64,000 nucleotides of DNA from Candidatus Pseudothioglobus aerophilus. Its GTDB lineage: Bacteria > Pseudomonadota > Gammaproteobacteria > PS1 > Pseudothioglobaceae. The notes beneath the pieces are model-generated. The model was not told the DNA's origin. It searched no databases and worked only from the letters and a program-made list of their open reading frames with translations. The position numbers and the translations under genes were made by a program. Each line of letters begins with the position of its first letter. Position 1 is the first letter of the stretch. Of this stretch, positions 18,874 to 27,407 are shown in pieces. Where the stretch lies: contig JACNFO010000030.1 in assembly GCA_014384565.1 (NCBI GenBank), positions 41,719 through 105,718 of the forward strand, read 5' to 3'.

Positions 18874-20314
18874 TAGAAGAACAAAAATTTTAGCTACTCT
18901 TGGACCATCAACTGATGACCCTGAGGTTTTAAAAGGAATTTTAGATGCTGGCGTAAACGTTATTCGAATTAATTTTTCGCATAATAATGAAAAAGAACAC
19001 TTAAAGCGAATTGCTCAAGTCAGAAAGTACGAAAAAGAAAATGATACCTTTATTGGTGTATTGATGGATTTGCAAGGCCCAAAAATTAGAATTTCTTCTT
19101 TTATAGATAATAAGGTATTACTTACTAAGGGAGATCAATTTACTCTTGATGCGGAGCTATCAAAATCTGAAGGCACTCAGACTACTGTTGGCATAGCTTA
19201 TAAACAACTCCCAAATGATTTAAGCGCTGGAAATACTTTACTGTTAGATGATGGAAAAATAATTCTCAAAGTTTTGCACATAGATGGGTCAAAAATTTTA
19301 ACTGAAGTTCTTCAGGGCGGAATTTTATCTAACAATAAGGGAATAAATTTACGTGGTGGTGGCCTAAGCGCAAGCGCTTTAACTGAAAAAGATAAGCAAG
19401 ATATTCATACTGCGGCTAAGGCGGATGCTGATTATGTTGCTATTTCTTTTCCTATACATGCAGATGATATTCGTGAGACCAAGAGGCTTCTTAAGGAGGC
19501 TGGATCGAATGCTAGTGTTATTGCAAAAATTGAGCGAGCTGAAGCATTGCAAGAGGATGTGATTAATGAGATTATTCAAGAATCAGCTGGAATAATGGTC
19601 GCACGTGGTGATTTAGGTGTTGAAATTGGAGATCCTCAGCTTCCTGCCCAACAAAAACGTCTAATCTTATTGGCTAGGGCAAATGATAGATTTGTTATTA
19701 CAGCAACTCAAATGTTGGAATCAATGATTACTAGCCCTATACCAACAAGAGCAGAGGTTTTTGATGTAGCAAACGCAGTTTTAGATGGAACTGATGCAGT
19801 GATGCTTTCTGCAGAAACTGCAGTAGGTGCTTATCCTGTAGAGGCAGTCAAAACAATGAGTGATGTCTGTTTGGAAACAGAGAAAAGCCCAACAGCAAAA
19901 GTATCTCATCACAGGCTTCATGAGCATTTTGAAGGTATTGATGAAACAATTGCTATGAGCTCAATGTATGCTGCTAACCATTTGGGTGCAAAGGTAGTGG
20001 CAACTCTCACTCAAACTGGAAAAACAGCGCTTTGGATGTCAAGAATTAGTTCTAACATTGCAATTTTTGCAATGTCAGATAATTACAAAACTTTAAAAAA
20101 AGTTACTATTTATAGAGGAGTCTATCCTTGTTATATAGACAAAACAAGTGCGGATGATTGGAATGATGTCAATAGTCATGTTATAGAAAATCTGGAGGAT
20201 AAATCCCAAGTTGATAAAGGAGATATTGTTATTGTTACAAAGGGGATGCATAAGGATAAATCAGGTGGTACAAATCTGATGAAAATTTTGCGTGTAGGCG
20301 ATGGAAATTATTAA
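18869..20314 (+). CDS. pyk: Pyruvate kinase, apparently ATT-initiated
   Basis: It converts PEP and ADP to pyruvate and ATP. The conserved N-terminus [15 protein letters not shown] begins at 18872, but there is no ATG, GTG or TTG upstream of it in frame before a TAG at 18842. The codon just ahead is ATT (18869), with AGGAG at 18857-18861 about 7 bases upstream. The first ordinary starts (TTG 19058, ATG 19061) would delete conserved residues including the NFSH region. With ATT the protein is 481 residues, the usual size. [20 protein letters not shown] and [12 protein letters not shown] are active-site stretches. It overlaps pgk by 5 bases. Confidence 0.93.
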   Translation: MNRRTKILATLGPSTDDPEVLKGILDAGVNVIRINFSHNNEKEHLKRIAQVRKYEKENDTFIGVLMDLQGPKIRISSFIDNKVLLTKGDQFTLDAELSKSEGTQTTVGIAYKQLPNDLSAGNTLLLDDGKIILKVLHIDGSKILTEVLQGGILSNNKGINLRGGGLSASALTEKDKQDIHTAAKADADYVAISFPIHADDIRETKRLLKEAGSNASVIAKIERAEALQEDVINEIIQESAGIMVARGDLGVEIGDPQLPAQQKRLILLARANDRFVITATQMLESMITSPIPTRAEVFDVANAVLDGTDAVMLSAETAVGAYPVEAVKTMSDVCLETEKSPTAKVSHHRLHEHFEGIDETIAMSSMYAANHLGAKVVATLTQTGKTALWMSRISSNIAIFAMSDNYKTLKKVTIYRGVYPCYIDKTSADDWNDVNSHVIENLEDKSQVDKGDIVIVTKGMHKDKSGGTNLMKILRVGDGNY

Positions 20315-20339
20315 AAGTAAATTATAAGGGTGAAAAATT

Positions 20340-21401
20340 ATGATAAATAATCAAGAAGAATTAAGACAAACTGCAAATCTATTGGCTGCTAGAGGCAAAG
20401 GACTTCTTGCAGTAGATGAGTCTACTCCGACTATAGGAAAACGACTTGCTGGGATTAACGTAGAAAACACAGAAGAAAATCGTCAAGCCTATCGTGGAAT
20501 GCTTTTTACTGCAGAAGGAATTGGTGAATATATTAGTGGAGTCATTCTTTTTGAAGAGACACTTTATCAAAACCACCTTGATGGTGAAACTATGGTTTCT
20601 AAAATTAATAAGCTGGGAATAATTCCAGGCATAAAGGTAGATAAAGGCTTAAGTCCATTAGCTGGGGGGCATGAAGTAGAGACGTGGTGTAAGGGTCTGG
20701 AAGGTCTTGCTGAGAGAACTGCTGAGTACTATAAACAAGGAGCGCGTTTCGCAAAATGGCGCGCTGTATTGCAAATTACTGCTGACGGATGCCCTACAGA
20801 TCTTGCAATAAGGGAGAATGCTTGGGGCCTTGCAAGATATGCAAAAATTTGTCAGGAGTCAGGACTTGTTCCCATTATTGAGCCTGAAATTTTAATGGAT
20901 GGGGATCACACTATTGAGAAGACAGCAGAAGTTCAAGAGAAGGTCCTGGTTGAAGTCTACAAAGCTTGCTCAGAAAATAACGTTTTCTTAGAGGGAACAT
21001 TATTAAAACCTTCAATGACAGTTTCTGGTGCTGATAATTCTAATAAAGCTGGCTCAGAAGAGGTTGCTAAGATGACAGTTCGCACAATGAATCGATGTGT
21101 ACCAGCTGCAGTTCCAGGAATTATGTTTCTTTCGGGCGGACTAACTGAAGAAGATGCTTCTGTTTATCTTAATACTATGAATAGTATTGAGCATAAGAGC
21201 GCTACAAGTTTGACGTTTTCTTATGGAAGGGCTTTACAGCAATCATGTTTACAAGCCTGGAAAGGAAGTGACATTGAAGCAGGCCAAAAAGCCTTAATGG
21301 CAAGATGCCAAGCTAACTCAGAGTCCTCTACTGGTGATTATGTTGCTGGTTCTCAGCCTTCATCTCAAGACACATTATTCGAAGCTGGTTATAAGTATTA
21401 A
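20340..21401 (+). CDS. Fructose-bisphosphate aldolase, class I
   Basis: It reversibly cleaves fructose 1,6-bisphosphate. The 353-residue protein is the animal/plant-like Schiff-base type: LLAVDEST near residue 22, GIKVDKG near 97, RFAKWRAV near 136, EPEIL near 181 and the Schiff-base lysine K223 in LEGTLLKPSM. It ends in a tyrosine, as these enzymes do. This differs from the zinc class II enzyme common in gammaproteobacteria. It is the last gene of the sugar-phosphate cluster and is followed by a strong terminator. Confidence 0.95.
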   Translation: MINNQEELRQTANLLAARGKGLLAVDESTPTIGKRLAGINVENTEENRQAYRGMLFTAEGIGEYISGVILFEETLYQNHLDGETMVSKINKLGIIPGIKVDKGLSPLAGGHEVETWCKGLEGLAERTAEYYKQGARFAKWRAVLQITADGCPTDLAIRENAWGLARYAKICQESGLVPIIEPEILMDGDHTIEKTAEVQEKVLVEVYKACSENNVFLEGTLLKPSMTVSGADNSNKAGSEEVAKMTVRTMNRCVPAAVPGIMFLSGGLTEEDASVYLNTMNSIEHKSATSLTFSYGRALQQSCLQAWKGSDIEAGQKALMARCQANSESSTGDYVAGSQPSSQDTLFEAGYKY

Positions 21402-21460
21402 TCTTTGCTTTTTATCAGATTTGGACTTAAGAATTTAGTCTAAAGCTTAAAGCGTATAAT

Positions 21461-21489
21461 AAAAGGCCCGAATTATGTCGGGCCTTTTT
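21461..21489 (+). terminator. Rho-independent terminator after the aldolase gene
   Basis: GGCCCGA (21465-21471) pairs with TCGGGCC (21478-21484) around a 6-base loop, followed by five Ts. Flanking A and T runs extend the stem. It closes the tkt-to-fba unit 60 bases past the stop and just ahead of mnmG. Confidence 0.9.
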
Positions 21490-21506
21490 ATTGTTAAAAA
21501 AAATGA

Positions 21507-23378
21507 ATGAATAAAAGTAAATATTACCCAGTAATTGTTGTTGGTGGAGGTCATGCTGGAACTGAGGCAGCTCTTGCATCAGCTAGAATGGGTGTCGATA
21601 CATTGCTAATAACTCATAATGTGGAGACACTTGGGCAGATGAGTTGTAATCCTGCGATCGGCGGTATTGGTAAGGGCCATCTTGTAAAAGAGATTGATGC
21701 AATGGGCGGCATAATGGCAAAAGCTATTGATTTGTCAGGTATTCAGTTTAGAACGCTTAACGCATCTAAAGGACCCGCTGTTAGGGCTACCAGGGCTCAA
21801 GCAGACAGAATATTGTATAAAGCAGCCATAAGAAAAAAAATTGAAAATCAAGAAAATCTAAGTTTATTTCAGCAGCCAGTTGACGATTTAATTATTGAAA
21901 ATAACAGAGTTAAAGGCGTTATAACGCAAATGGGCTTGGAGTTCTTTGCAGATAAAGTTATCTTAACTTCAGGCACTTTTTTAGGTGGAATTATTCATAT
22001 TGGCAAACAGAATTATCAAGGAGGAAGGGCTGGCGATGCACCAGCTAATATCTTATCTGAACGGCTACGTTCTTATGATTTAGGTGTTGGGAGGCTCAAA
22101 ACAGGAACCCCACCTCGCCTTGATGGAAGAACAATCAACTATAATGTCTTACAAAAACAAGAGGGTGATACCCCACTACCAACTTTTTCATTTATGGGGA
22201 GATCAACTGATCACCCAGAACAAATTCCATGTTTTATTACACATACGAATGCAAAAACTCATGAATATATTACTAATGGTCTAAAAGACTCGCCACTCTA
22301 TAGTGGAAAAATAGAAGGCGTTGGCCCTCGATATTGCCCTTCAATTGAGGATAAGGTTGTTAGATTTGCAGAAAGAGACTCACATCAAATATTCGTTGAA
22401 CCAGAGGGACTTACAACTCATGAAGTGTATCCAAATGGCATTTCAACATCGCTAGCATTTGAAGTTCAGGAGGATTTTGTTAACTCTATTAAAGGTTTTG
22501 AAGGTGCAAAGATCATTCGTCCAGGCTACGCCATTGAATATGATTTTTTTGATCCAAGAGGGTTAAAACAAACACTAGAAGTTAAGAAAATATCAGGTCT
22601 TTTCTTTGCAGGACAGATTAATGGCACTACTGGTTATGAAGAAGCCGCTGCACAAGGTTTGCTTGCTGGAATTAATGCTGCATTACAGATTCAAGAGAAA
22701 GACCCTTGGACGCCTAAACGGGACGAGTCTTATATAGGCGTTATGGTTGATGATTTGACGACCAAGGGAGCATCAGAGCCTTATCGGATGTTTACCTCTC
22801 GAGCTGAATATCGCCTTTTACTTCGAGAAGATAATGCTGATGAGAGATTAACTCCACAAGCTAGAGAAATGGGACTAGTTGATGATTTACGTTGGCTTTC
22901 TTTTAATGGAAAATATGAGCAAGTAGCTAATGAAAAAAAACGTTTAAAGTCTTTTTGGGTTCAGTCAGGAGACGCCCAAGCAGAAAAAGTTTTGGGAATA
23001 AAGCTTAGTCATGAATATAGTTTAGAGGCCCTGTTAAAAAGACCAAATATTGACTATAAGCTGCTCAGTAAGATCGAAAATGCAAAACCCTTTCTGGAAG
23101 ATAGGATGATTATCGAGCAAGTAGAAAATCAAATTAAATATGAGGGCTATATAAAACGACAATTAGATGAAATTGAAAAATATCGTAAAAATGAGAACAC
23201 TAAGCTTTCATCAGATATTGATTACAGTGAGATTAAAGCTTTATCCAATGAGGTTAGGCAAAAGCTTAATGAATACAAGCCTGAGACAATTGGTCAAGCT
23301 AGTAGAATTCAAGGCGTAACCCCAGCATCGATTTCTATTCTATTGGTTTTTCTGAAAACTTACAAAGCCCTGTCATGA
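21507..23378 (+). CDS. mnmG: tRNA uridine-5-carboxymethylaminomethyl modification enzyme MnmG (GidA)
   Basis: With MnmE it adds the carboxymethylaminomethyl group to U34 of certain tRNAs, using FAD. The FAD loop [12 protein letters not shown] is at about 10-21. The first signature lies around [15 protein letters not shown] and the second is [12 protein letters not shown]. The C-terminal helical part ends with the expected [20 protein letters not shown]. At 623 residues it is full length. The mnmE partner is not in the window. The stop overlaps the rsmG start by four bases. Confidence 0.97.
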   Translation: MNKSKYYPVIVVGGGHAGTEAALASARMGVDTLLITHNVETLGQMSCNPAIGGIGKGHLVKEIDAMGGIMAKAIDLSGIQFRTLNASKGPAVRATRAQADRILYKAAIRKKIENQENLSLFQQPVDDLIIENNRVKGVITQMGLEFFADKVILTSGTFLGGIIHIGKQNYQGGRAGDAPANILSERLRSYDLGVGRLKTGTPPRLDGRTINYNVLQKQEGDTPLPTFSFMGRSTDHPEQIPCFITHTNAKTHEYITNGLKDSPLYSGKIEGVGPRYCPSIEDKVVRFAERDSHQIFVEPEGLTTHEVYPNGISTSLAFEVQEDFVNSIKGFEGAKIIRPGYAIEYDFFDPRGLKQTLEVKKISGLFFAGQINGTTGYEEAAAQGLLAGINAALQIQEKDPWTPKRDESYIGVMVDDLTTKGASEPYRMFTSRAEYRLLLREDNADERLTPQAREMGLVDDLRWLSFNGKYEQVANEKKRLKSFWVQSGDAQAEKVLGIKLSHEYSLEALLKRPNIDYKLLSKIENAKPFLEDRMIIEQVENQIKYEGYIKRQLDEIEKYRKNENTKLSSDIDYSEIKALSNEVRQKLNEYKPETIGQASRIQGVTPASISILLVFLKTYKALS

Positions 23379-23986
23379 ATGAAAACGAGAGGCTGCTCTG
23401 TGAAGGGGCGGAGTTAATGAATGTTGATCTTTCAGAGTTTCAAGTGCAGCAGCTCCTTAGGTTTCATGCATTAATTATTAAATGGAATAAGGTATACAAT
23501 TTAAGTGCCATACGCGACCCTCTAGAGTCAATTAAAAAACACTTTTTGGATAGCCTTTCAATAGTATGTTTCATAAAGCCTGGATTATTACTAGATGTCG
23601 GCTCTGGTGCAGGTTTACCTGGAATTATCATTGCAATTATGATGCCTAAAACTAGTGTTTTTGTCATCGATAGTGTTGGCAAAAAATGTCGATTTATGCA
23701 AACTGTAAAAACAGAACTGTCTTTGACCAATCTAACAGTAGTTAATAGTAGAGTTGAGTCATTTAGTTATCATGAGTCTTTTCCTCAAATAACATCCCGT
23801 GCATTTTCAGATGTTGCGAGTACTATTGAAAAAGTGAAACATTTAATAGCGGATGATGGTCGCTACTTAATGATGAAAGGTGACAATATTGATGAAGAAA
23901 CTATTCAAAAAATGAAGGCAAAAGTGCATATTTTAAAAGTTCCATTTGTTTCAGATAATCGTTCACTTTTAGAAATTCAGCTATAA
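23375..23986 (+). CDS. rsmG: 16S rRNA (guanine527-N7)-methyltransferase RsmG (GidB)
   Basis: It methylates G527 of 16S rRNA using S-adenosylmethionine. The 203-residue protein has [14 protein letters not shown] near residue 37, the SAM-binding loop [14 protein letters not shown] at about 71-84 and TSRAFSDV further on. Its ATG overlaps the mnmG stop (ATGA), the usual gidA-gidB arrangement, and suggests coupled translation. Confidence 0.95.
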   Translation: MNENERLLCEGAELMNVDLSEFQVQQLLRFHALIIKWNKVYNLSAIRDPLESIKKHFLDSLSIVCFIKPGLLLDVGSGAGLPGIIIAIMMPKTSVFVIDSVGKKCRFMQTVKTELSLTNLTVVNSRVESFSYHESFPQITSRAFSDVASTIEKVKHLIADDGRYLMMKGDNIDEETIQKMKAKVHILKVPFVSDNRSLLEIQL

Positions 23987-23995
23987 TTTTTATTT

Positions 23996-24766
23996 ATGGA
24001 AATAATAGACTCTCATTGCCACATAGACCGAGTTGACTTAGATGCTTTTGGAGGAAGTATTAATTCAATGCTCAAACATGCCAGTGAGCTCTCTGTAAAG
24101 AAATTTCTATGCGTCTGTATTGATTTGGAGCATTTTGATCAAGTTCACGATCTTGCATTAGCACACTCTAATATATATTCGTCAGTTGGCGTGCATCCAA
24201 CAGAAACTAATTGTAAAGACCCAACTACAGAAGAGTTACTTGAATATGCAAAAAGTGATAGAATCATTGCAATTGGCGAGACTGGTTTGGATTATTTTCA
24301 TGTCAAGGAGAATCAGGCTGATTGGCAAAGAGATCGCTTCCGTAGGCATATTAAGGCGTCCAATATTTCGGGTAAACCTCTGATTATTCATACCAGAGAA
24401 GCTAAATCTGATACTATCAAAATTCTCTCTGAAGAGAAGGCTGAGTCAGCTGTTATGCATTGCTTTTCTGAGGATTGGGAAACTGCCAAGGCGGCATTGG
24501 ATCTTGGATATTATATTTCTTTTTCGGGTATTTTGACGTTTAAAAGTGCTCAATCTTTGCGTGATGTAGCAAAAAAAATACCTGCTGAGCGTCTTCTGGT
24601 TGAAACAGACTCGCCATATTTAACCCCTGTTCCTAATAGAGGAAGGCCTAACAGCCCAGCCTATACATACTATGTAGCAGAAAAACTTGCAGAAATTCGT
24701 AATACGAGTATTTCTGAGATTGCTAAAGTCACCACTGATAATTTTAATCGGCTATTTTTTTCGTGA
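23996..24766 (+). CDS. TatD-family metal-dependent hydrolase (DNase)
   Basis: A 256-residue TIM-barrel hydrolase. It has the N-terminal metal site DSHCHID, then VGVHPTE, the metal ligand in IGETGLDYF, LIIHTREA, MHCFS and the C-terminal ETDSPYLTP. Family members act as 3'-5' exonucleases on DNA or RNA. TatD, YcfH and YjjV paralogues are hard to separate by eye, and the common pairing of ycfH with other housekeeping genes does not decide it. It starts 9 bases after rsmG. Confidence 0.92.
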   Translation: MEIIDSHCHIDRVDLDAFGGSINSMLKHASELSVKKFLCVCIDLEHFDQVHDLALAHSNIYSSVGVHPTETNCKDPTTEELLEYAKSDRIIAIGETGLDYFHVKENQADWQRDRFRRHIKASNISGKPLIIHTREAKSDTIKILSEEKAESAVMHCFSEDWETAKAALDLGYYISFSGILTFKSAQSLRDVAKKIPAERLLVETDSPYLTPVPNRGRPNSPAYTYYVAEKLAEIRNTSISEIAKVTTDNFNRLFFS

Positions 24767-24770
24767 CATT

Positions 24771-25694
24771 ATGACTACTCATGATGCCCCAAGCTTCATA
24801 ACTGTTGATGAATTTTCAATTGGACAGCGCCTTGATAATTATCTAATTAAGCAGCTTAAAGGTGTCCCAAAGTCTCGCATTTATCGCATTATCAGAAAAG
24901 GCGAAGTCCGCGTTAATAAAGGCAGAAAGAAAGCCGACTATAAGCTTGTTTCTGAAGATATTATTCGAATTCCACCTATTAGAACCTCCACTGAAAAGGA
25001 TATTAAGCCATCTGATGGACTGCTTAAGTTGCTTAATTCCTCAATTCTTTATGAGGATAAAGGCTTATTAGTGCTTAATAAGACGCATGGAATGGCAGTT
25101 CATGGGGGAAGTGGCGTTACTATTGGAATTATTGAAGCACTTAAAAGTCAATATAAAGAACCTATTGAACTTGTCCATCGACTTGATAGAGGAACATCAG
25201 GGTGTTTGATTCTTGCAAAAAAACGGTCAGTCTTAAAATCATTTCATGAACAGCTAGCTCATCATCAAGTGGAAAAGCGTTATATTGCACTTGTTAAAAA
25301 TAGCTGGAGTAAGAAAAAGCATACTATTGATGCGCCAATTTATCAAAACTCAAGGAATAGTGTTATTGATTCGAAAGGAAAAGACTCAGTAAGTCATTTC
25401 CACCCTATTAAAAATTTCCTTATGGATGATGAAAGTGCCTCTTTAGTTGAAGTTGTTATAGAAACTGGAAGGACACATCAAATCAGGGTCCATGCAAAGC
25501 ATGCTGGGCATCCAGTTGCCCAAGATGATAAGTATGGCGATAATAGTTTTGATCAATTGATGAAAAAGAAAGGGTTGAGTCGACTTTTTTTGCATGCTAA
25601 ATCAATTGTTTTTACAAACCCTATTACTAATGAGATACAAAAGGTAACGGCCCCATTACCAAATGATCTTGAAGAATTTTTAAATAAACTATGA
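24771..25694 (+). CDS. rluC: RluC/RluD-family 23S rRNA pseudouridine synthase
   Basis: It has an N-terminal S4 RNA-binding domain (about 16-65, GQRLDNYLIKQLKGVPKSRI) and a catalytic domain with the motif HRLDRGTSG, where D139 is the nucleophile. RTHQIRVHAKHAGHPV is typical of the family. The most likely target is U955/2504/2580 of 23S rRNA, judged from the GVPKSRIYRIIRKGEVRVN pattern of RluC. The frame is open to 24687 inside tatD, but ATG 24771 starts just after the tatD stop and gives the normal 307 residues. Its end overlaps ubiA. Confidence 0.9.
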   Translation: MTTHDAPSFITVDEFSIGQRLDNYLIKQLKGVPKSRIYRIIRKGEVRVNKGRKKADYKLVSEDIIRIPPIRTSTEKDIKPSDGLLKLLNSSILYEDKGLLVLNKTHGMAVHGGSGVTIGIIEALKSQYKEPIELVHRLDRGTSGCLILAKKRSVLKSFHEQLAHHQVEKRYIALVKNSWSKKKHTIDAPIYQNSRNSVIDSKGKDSVSHFHPIKNFLMDDESASLVEVVIETGRTHQIRVHAKHAGHPVAQDDKYGDNSFDQLMKKKGLSRLFLHAKSIVFTNPITNEIQKVTAPLPNDLEEFLNKL

Positions 25695-26539
25695 ATGCGT
25701 ATATTCGCTTAATGAGGCTTGATAAGCCTATTGGGTCATTACTACTTTTATGGCCCACATATTGGGCTTTATTTCTAAGTGCAGATGGATGGCCTGATTT
25801 AGATATATTGTTCATTTTCACTTCAGGAGTTTTTATAATGAGAACTGCTGGGTGCGTTATAAATGATTTTGCAGATCGAAAAATTGATAAGCACATCGTA
25901 AGAACTCAGCAAAGGCCTCTTGCTACTGGAGAAATTTCATCTAACTCCGCGCTAGTATTATTTGGCCTATTATTATTGATTGCATTAGGCTTAGTTCTTC
26001 AAACTAATATCTTAACTCTTAAATTGTCTTTGATTGCCGTTCTTCTGGCAACTTTATATCCTTTTACAAAGCGCTGGACTAATTTACCGCAACTAGTTTT
26101 AGGCGCTGCATTTGGAATGAGCGTACCTATGGCTTTTAGCGCTCAAACTGGAGTGGTTCCTTTAACTGCTTGGCTAGTTTTTATTGCAACTCTAGTTTGG
26201 ACTTTGATTTATGACACTTTTTATGCGATGGCTGATCGCGATGAAGATTTAAAGATTGGAGTAAAGTCAACAGCAATTCTTTTTGCAAAATACGATCAAA
26301 TTATTATCACTTTGTTGCAAATTTTATTAATTATTGTGCTTATATTAATTGGCAATGTTTTCGATTTAGGATTAATTTATGACTTTTCTTTGGTGATTAT
26401 TTCATTTTTTATGATTTATCATCAATTTCTACTGAAAAAACGCCAAAAAGAAGAATATTTTAAGGCATTTCTTAATAATAATTTCATTGGTATGACTGCA
26501 TTTTTAGGGATTTTTCTTTCGGTAATCATCAAGTCATAA
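25691..26539 (+). CDS. ubiA: 4-hydroxybenzoate octaprenyltransferase UbiA
   Basis: This inner-membrane prenyltransferase adds the side chain to 4-hydroxybenzoate in ubiquinone synthesis. The 282-residue protein is strongly hydrophobic with about eight or nine membrane segments. The first aspartate-rich motif NDFADRKID is at about 58-66 and is followed by RPLATG. The second is DRDEDLKIGVKSTA. The PIGSLLLLWPTYWAL opening is typical. Its ATG overlaps the rluC stop by four bases. ubiC is not adjacent. Confidence 0.95.
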   Translation: MNAYIRLMRLDKPIGSLLLLWPTYWALFLSADGWPDLDILFIFTSGVFIMRTAGCVINDFADRKIDKHIVRTQQRPLATGEISSNSALVLFGLLLLIALGLVLQTNILTLKLSLIAVLLATLYPFTKRWTNLPQLVLGAAFGMSVPMAFSAQTGVVPLTAWLVFIATLVWTLIYDTFYAMADRDEDLKIGVKSTAILFAKYDQIIITLLQILLIIVLILIGNVFDLGLIYDFSLVIISFFMIYHQFLLKKRQKEEYFKAFLNNNFIGMTAFLGIFLSVIIKS

Positions 26540-26618
26540 GTTTTGTTGTTTTTTTGCAACATTTGAGCAAAATTACGTCATTTTGGCCTATTTTTTGGCT
26601 TTTTTTCATCAAGAAAAC

Positions 26619-26645
26619 TTGACACTCTGTTTTTGTTACTATAAA
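26619..26645 (+). promoter_or_regulatory. Promoter of first small membrane-protein unit
   Basis: A perfect -35 TTGACA (26619-26624) and TATAAA (26640-26645) with a 15-base spacer. The same boxes and spacing recur ahead of the second copy, so conservation supports it. The transcript start would be near 26652. Confidence 0.7.
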
Positions 26646-26654
26646 AAGTCCATC

Positions 26655-26675
26655 AATCAGCAAGAATGTTGATTA
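26655..26675 (+). promoter_or_regulatory. Leader hairpin ahead of the first small membrane protein
   Basis: In the short 5' leader, AATCA can pair with TGATT a few bases later to form a small stem. The second copy has a differing sequence at the same place that still pairs (AATCAG with CTGGTT, using one G-U). The ribosome site ATGGAGAG follows. A role in mRNA stability or translation is inference. Confidence 0.4.
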
Positions 26676-26700
26676 TTTTAAAAACAAATGGAGAGAAAAT

Positions 26701-26919
26701 ATGTTAAGTAATGTAACTGGTTGGATAAAAAAATTAACTGAAGCTGGTGTGGGTCTTGTAGCACTAGCAGTTGTTGTTCAAGTAATATTTGGTTCAAGTG
26801 CTTCATTCCTACCTGGTGATGTTGTCGCTAGGCTTACTGATATGATCGGCGCACTTGGTGGTGCTGGCTTAGTTGGTTTAATTACAGCAGGATTGTTGTA
26901 CACGATCTTTTCTAAGTAA
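26701..26919 (+). CDS. 72-residue membrane protein, copy 1 (unknown function)
   Basis: I do not recognise a family. It starts with an amphipathic segment (GWIKKLTEAG). A hydrophobic helix runs from about 13 to 30, then a loop with FLPGD near 36-40 and an ARLTD stretch, and a second hydrophobic glycine-rich helix at about 47-70. There is no cysteine and no signal-peptide cleavage site. It is a single-gene unit with its own consensus promoter, a GGAGAG ribosome site 6 bases upstream and a strong terminator, which suggests high expression. The next gene is its paralogue, with about 50 of 72 residues identical. A small structural membrane protein, a subunit of a complex or a leaderless peptide are all possible. 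Confidence 0.85.
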   Translation: MLSNVTGWIKKLTEAGVGLVALAVVVQVIFGSSASFLPGDVVARLTDMIGALGGAGLVGLITAGLLYTIFSK

Positions 26920-26935
26920 TACGTATTAACTCAAT

Positions 26936-26963
26936 AAAAAACCCGCCATAAGGCGGGTTTTTT
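26936..26963 (+). terminator. Rho-independent terminator after small protein copy 1
   Basis: CCCGCC (26942-26947) pairs with GGCGGG (26952-26957) around a 4-base loop, with A and T runs on either side (six Ts after the stem). It is nearly identical to the terminator after copy 2. Confidence 0.93.
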
Positions 26964-27043
26964 ATTATTTGAATGAAATTTTATTAAGTACTTAATTTTA
27001 TTGTGCTAAAGCTAATTTTTTAGTCATCACGCACCTAGAAAAC

Positions 27044-27070
27044 TTGACATAGTGATTTTGATACTATAAA
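27044..27070 (+). promoter_or_regulatory. Promoter of second small membrane-protein unit
   Basis: TTGACA (27044-27049) and TATAAA (27065-27070), again with a 15-base spacer, preceded by the shared sequence AGAAAACTTGACA. It matches copy 1 in boxes and spacing although the spacer bases differ. Confidence 0.7.
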
Positions 27071-27124
27071 AAGTTTATCAATCAGCTGGAAATCTGGTTG
27101 TCTTAAAACAAATGGAGAGAGAGT

Positions 27125-27343
27125 ATGTTAGATAATGTAATTGGATGGGTAAAAAAATTAACTGAAGTAGGTGTAAGTTTTATTGCACTTGCAGTTGTTG
27201 TTCAAATAATTTTTGGAAGTCAAGCTGCATTCTTACCTGGCGATATTATCGCCAGACTTACGGATATTATTGTTGGACTTGGTGCTGCAAACTTGGTTGG
27301 TTTAATTGCCGTTGCTTTGCTGTACAAAATCTTTACTAAGTAA
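27125..27343 (+). CDS. 72-residue membrane protein, copy 2 (unknown function)
   Basis: This is a paralogue of the preceding gene with the same length and no gaps. Most changes are conservative (V/I, A/G, S/A) and fall inside the two hydrophobic helices, so both copies look functional. The GW.KKLTE, IFGS, AFLPGD, ARLTD and LVGLI stretches are kept. It has its own promoter, leader hairpin, GGAGAG ribosome site and terminator. The whole transcription unit, not just the gene, was duplicated. Confidence 0.85.
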   Translation: MLDNVIGWVKKLTEVGVSFIALAVVVQIIFGSQAAFLPGDIIARLTDIIVGLGAANLVGLIAVALLYKIFTK

Positions 27344-27359
27344 TACATATTAACTCAAT

Positions 27360-27387
27360 AAAAAACCCGCCATTAAGCGGGTTTTTT
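27360..27387 (+). terminator. Rho-independent terminator after small protein copy 2
   Basis: CCCGC (27366-27370) pairs with GCGGG (27377-27381), with A and T runs extending the stem and six Ts after it. It lies 20 bases from the 3' end of convergent dapD and, being symmetric, may serve both strands. Confidence 0.92.
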
Positions 27388-27407
27388 ATTACTTGGACAA
27401 GGTTGAG

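Noticed and set aside
19061..20314. Pyruvate kinase starting at ATG 19061 (417 residues)
   Set aside because: It would remove about 64 residues that clearly match the pyruvate kinase N-terminus.
14668..21401. Calvin-cycle operon
   Set aside because: Gene content overlaps with Calvin-cycle clusters, but no RuBisCO, phosphoribulokinase or sedoheptulose bisphosphatase gene is present in the window.
26701..27343. Circular or leaderless bacteriocin pair
   Set aside because: Length and hydrophobicity fit loosely, but there is no immunity, export or processing gene nearby and no recognisable bacteriocin motif. Kept as unknown membrane proteins.
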